Source: Vicugna pacos (taxonomy: Eukaryota; Chordata; Mammalia; Artiodactyla; Camelidae). Taken from it: a stretch of 64,000 nucleotides of DNA. The stretch spans positions 59,769,701 to 59,833,700 of the forward strand of contig NC_132999.1 in the NCBI RefSeq assembly GCF_048564905.1, written 5' to 3'. This document shows positions 63,448 to 64,000 of the stretch, piece after piece. A model generated the notes under the pieces. It was given only the letters and a program-made list of their open reading frames with translations, searched no databases and was not told the DNA's origin. The position numbers and the translations under genes are program-made. Numbering within the stretch: the stretch's first letter is position 1; every line of letters begins with the position of its first letter.

Positions 63448-63499
63448 ATAGATAGATGTATTTATTTATTAAAAATCAAGGATTTGATCTTGGAACAGA

Positions 63500-63725
63500 A
63501 AACAGACACTAGTGGAAAACAAAAACAGAAGAAATCTGAACAAAGTCTGAAGATTAGTTAACAGATTGTACCAAGGTTCATTTGTTACTTTTAATAAATG
63601 TCCTATAATTACATAAGATTACCATTAGAGGAAACTGGGTGAAGTGTGCACGGGAATTCTCTGTTTCATCTTTGTAATTTTTCTGCAAATCTAAAATTAC
63701 TTCCCCCCGAAAAGTTAAAAACAAA
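63500..63725 (+). mobile_element. L1ME-type LINE 3' fragment, sense
   Basis: AGATTACCATTAGAGGAAAC, TGGGTGAAGTGTGCACGGG and AATTCTCTGTTTCATC, ending near GAAAAGTTAAAAA, match the 3' end of L1MD/L1ME types. Confidence 0.82.
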
Positions 63726-64000
63726 CATCACCCCCCAAGAACTCCCTTCTGCCTACCAGAGGGGGAGGAATTTCTGGCTTTGGGAACTTGCCTTCACTTT
63801 GTTGGGCCCATGGGCTAACTGCCAAGATCTGATCACAGGTCCAAAGTAGGGAACACTGATAGCATTTTAGTGCAAATGAGAAGCTGAGCTGAAATGAAAA
63901 GGTCAGAATCACCCAGACCTATGCAGGCAGCAGGTTGCTTCCCTGCTCCAGTTGGAGACCTTGAGCTGCACTGCCCAGCACCGTGGTCACCAGCTACACA
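63726..64000. other. Unique sequence at the window edge
   Basis: No gene or repeat recognised before the window ends. Confidence 0.4.

Noticed and set aside
1-64000. Search for a multi-gene system, operon, bacterial-type defence locus or CRISPR
   Set aside because: The sequence is mammalian non-coding DNA with host SINE/LINE/LTR content throughout. No such system is present.

Overview
This window is mammalian nuclear DNA with no recognisable protein-coding or RNA gene. It is either intergenic or deep intronic. The best lineage clue is a tRNA-Ala-derived SINE with an A-rich tail carrying the block TAAATAAACCTAATT, found at about 10406, 21437, 26158 and (antisense) 51073. I recognise this as the camelid Vic-type SINE. 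Artiodactyl-type L1 3' ends at about 23963, 26242 and 44160 agree. No ruminant BovB/Bov-tA, pig PRE-1, primate Alu or rodent B1/B2 sequence was seen. A camel, llama or alpaca is therefore the most likely source; the exact species cannot be told from here.

Layout. About 1-32,000 is moderately GC-rich and dominated by old, short repeats (MIR and L2). It has few L1 or LTR pieces and is dotted with AT-rich islands of 100-200 bp full of homeodomain, POU or SOX-like words (near 3815, 6870, 9125, 11860, 12220, 14610, 15330, 18880, 20640, 21985, 27045 and 30035). These look like candidate conserved non-coding elements of a developmental regulatory landscape, but conservation cannot be tested from one sequence. 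About 32,000-38,400 is a mosaic of L1/HAL1-type fragments, MaLR/ERVL LTRs and a hAT element. About 38,400-44,000 is L2, MIR and unique sequence. About 44,100-46,200 holds a relatively young L1 tail and an old L1ME tail. About 49,540-53,870 is an antisense ERVL fossil containing a MER20 DNA transposon, which itself contains a camelid SINE. About 57,785-58,350 is an L1MB-type tail. About 58,776-62,382 is an antisense class I (ERV1) fossil with a 3' LTR and pol parts. It abuts an old LTR that was later split by a MLT1A-type LTR (62,383-63,223).

The repeats do not form a pathway, but their nesting gives a clear order of events: MIR, L2, ERVL and MaLR first, then hAT transposons, then camelid SINEs and artiodactyl L1. 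All open reading frames in the window look like chance frames, low-complexity frames or retroelement remains. Family names come from memory of consensus sequences and boundaries are approximate unless target-site duplications are cited. I found no evidence of an undescribed biological system. The best leads are the candidate regulatory islands and the nested insertions.
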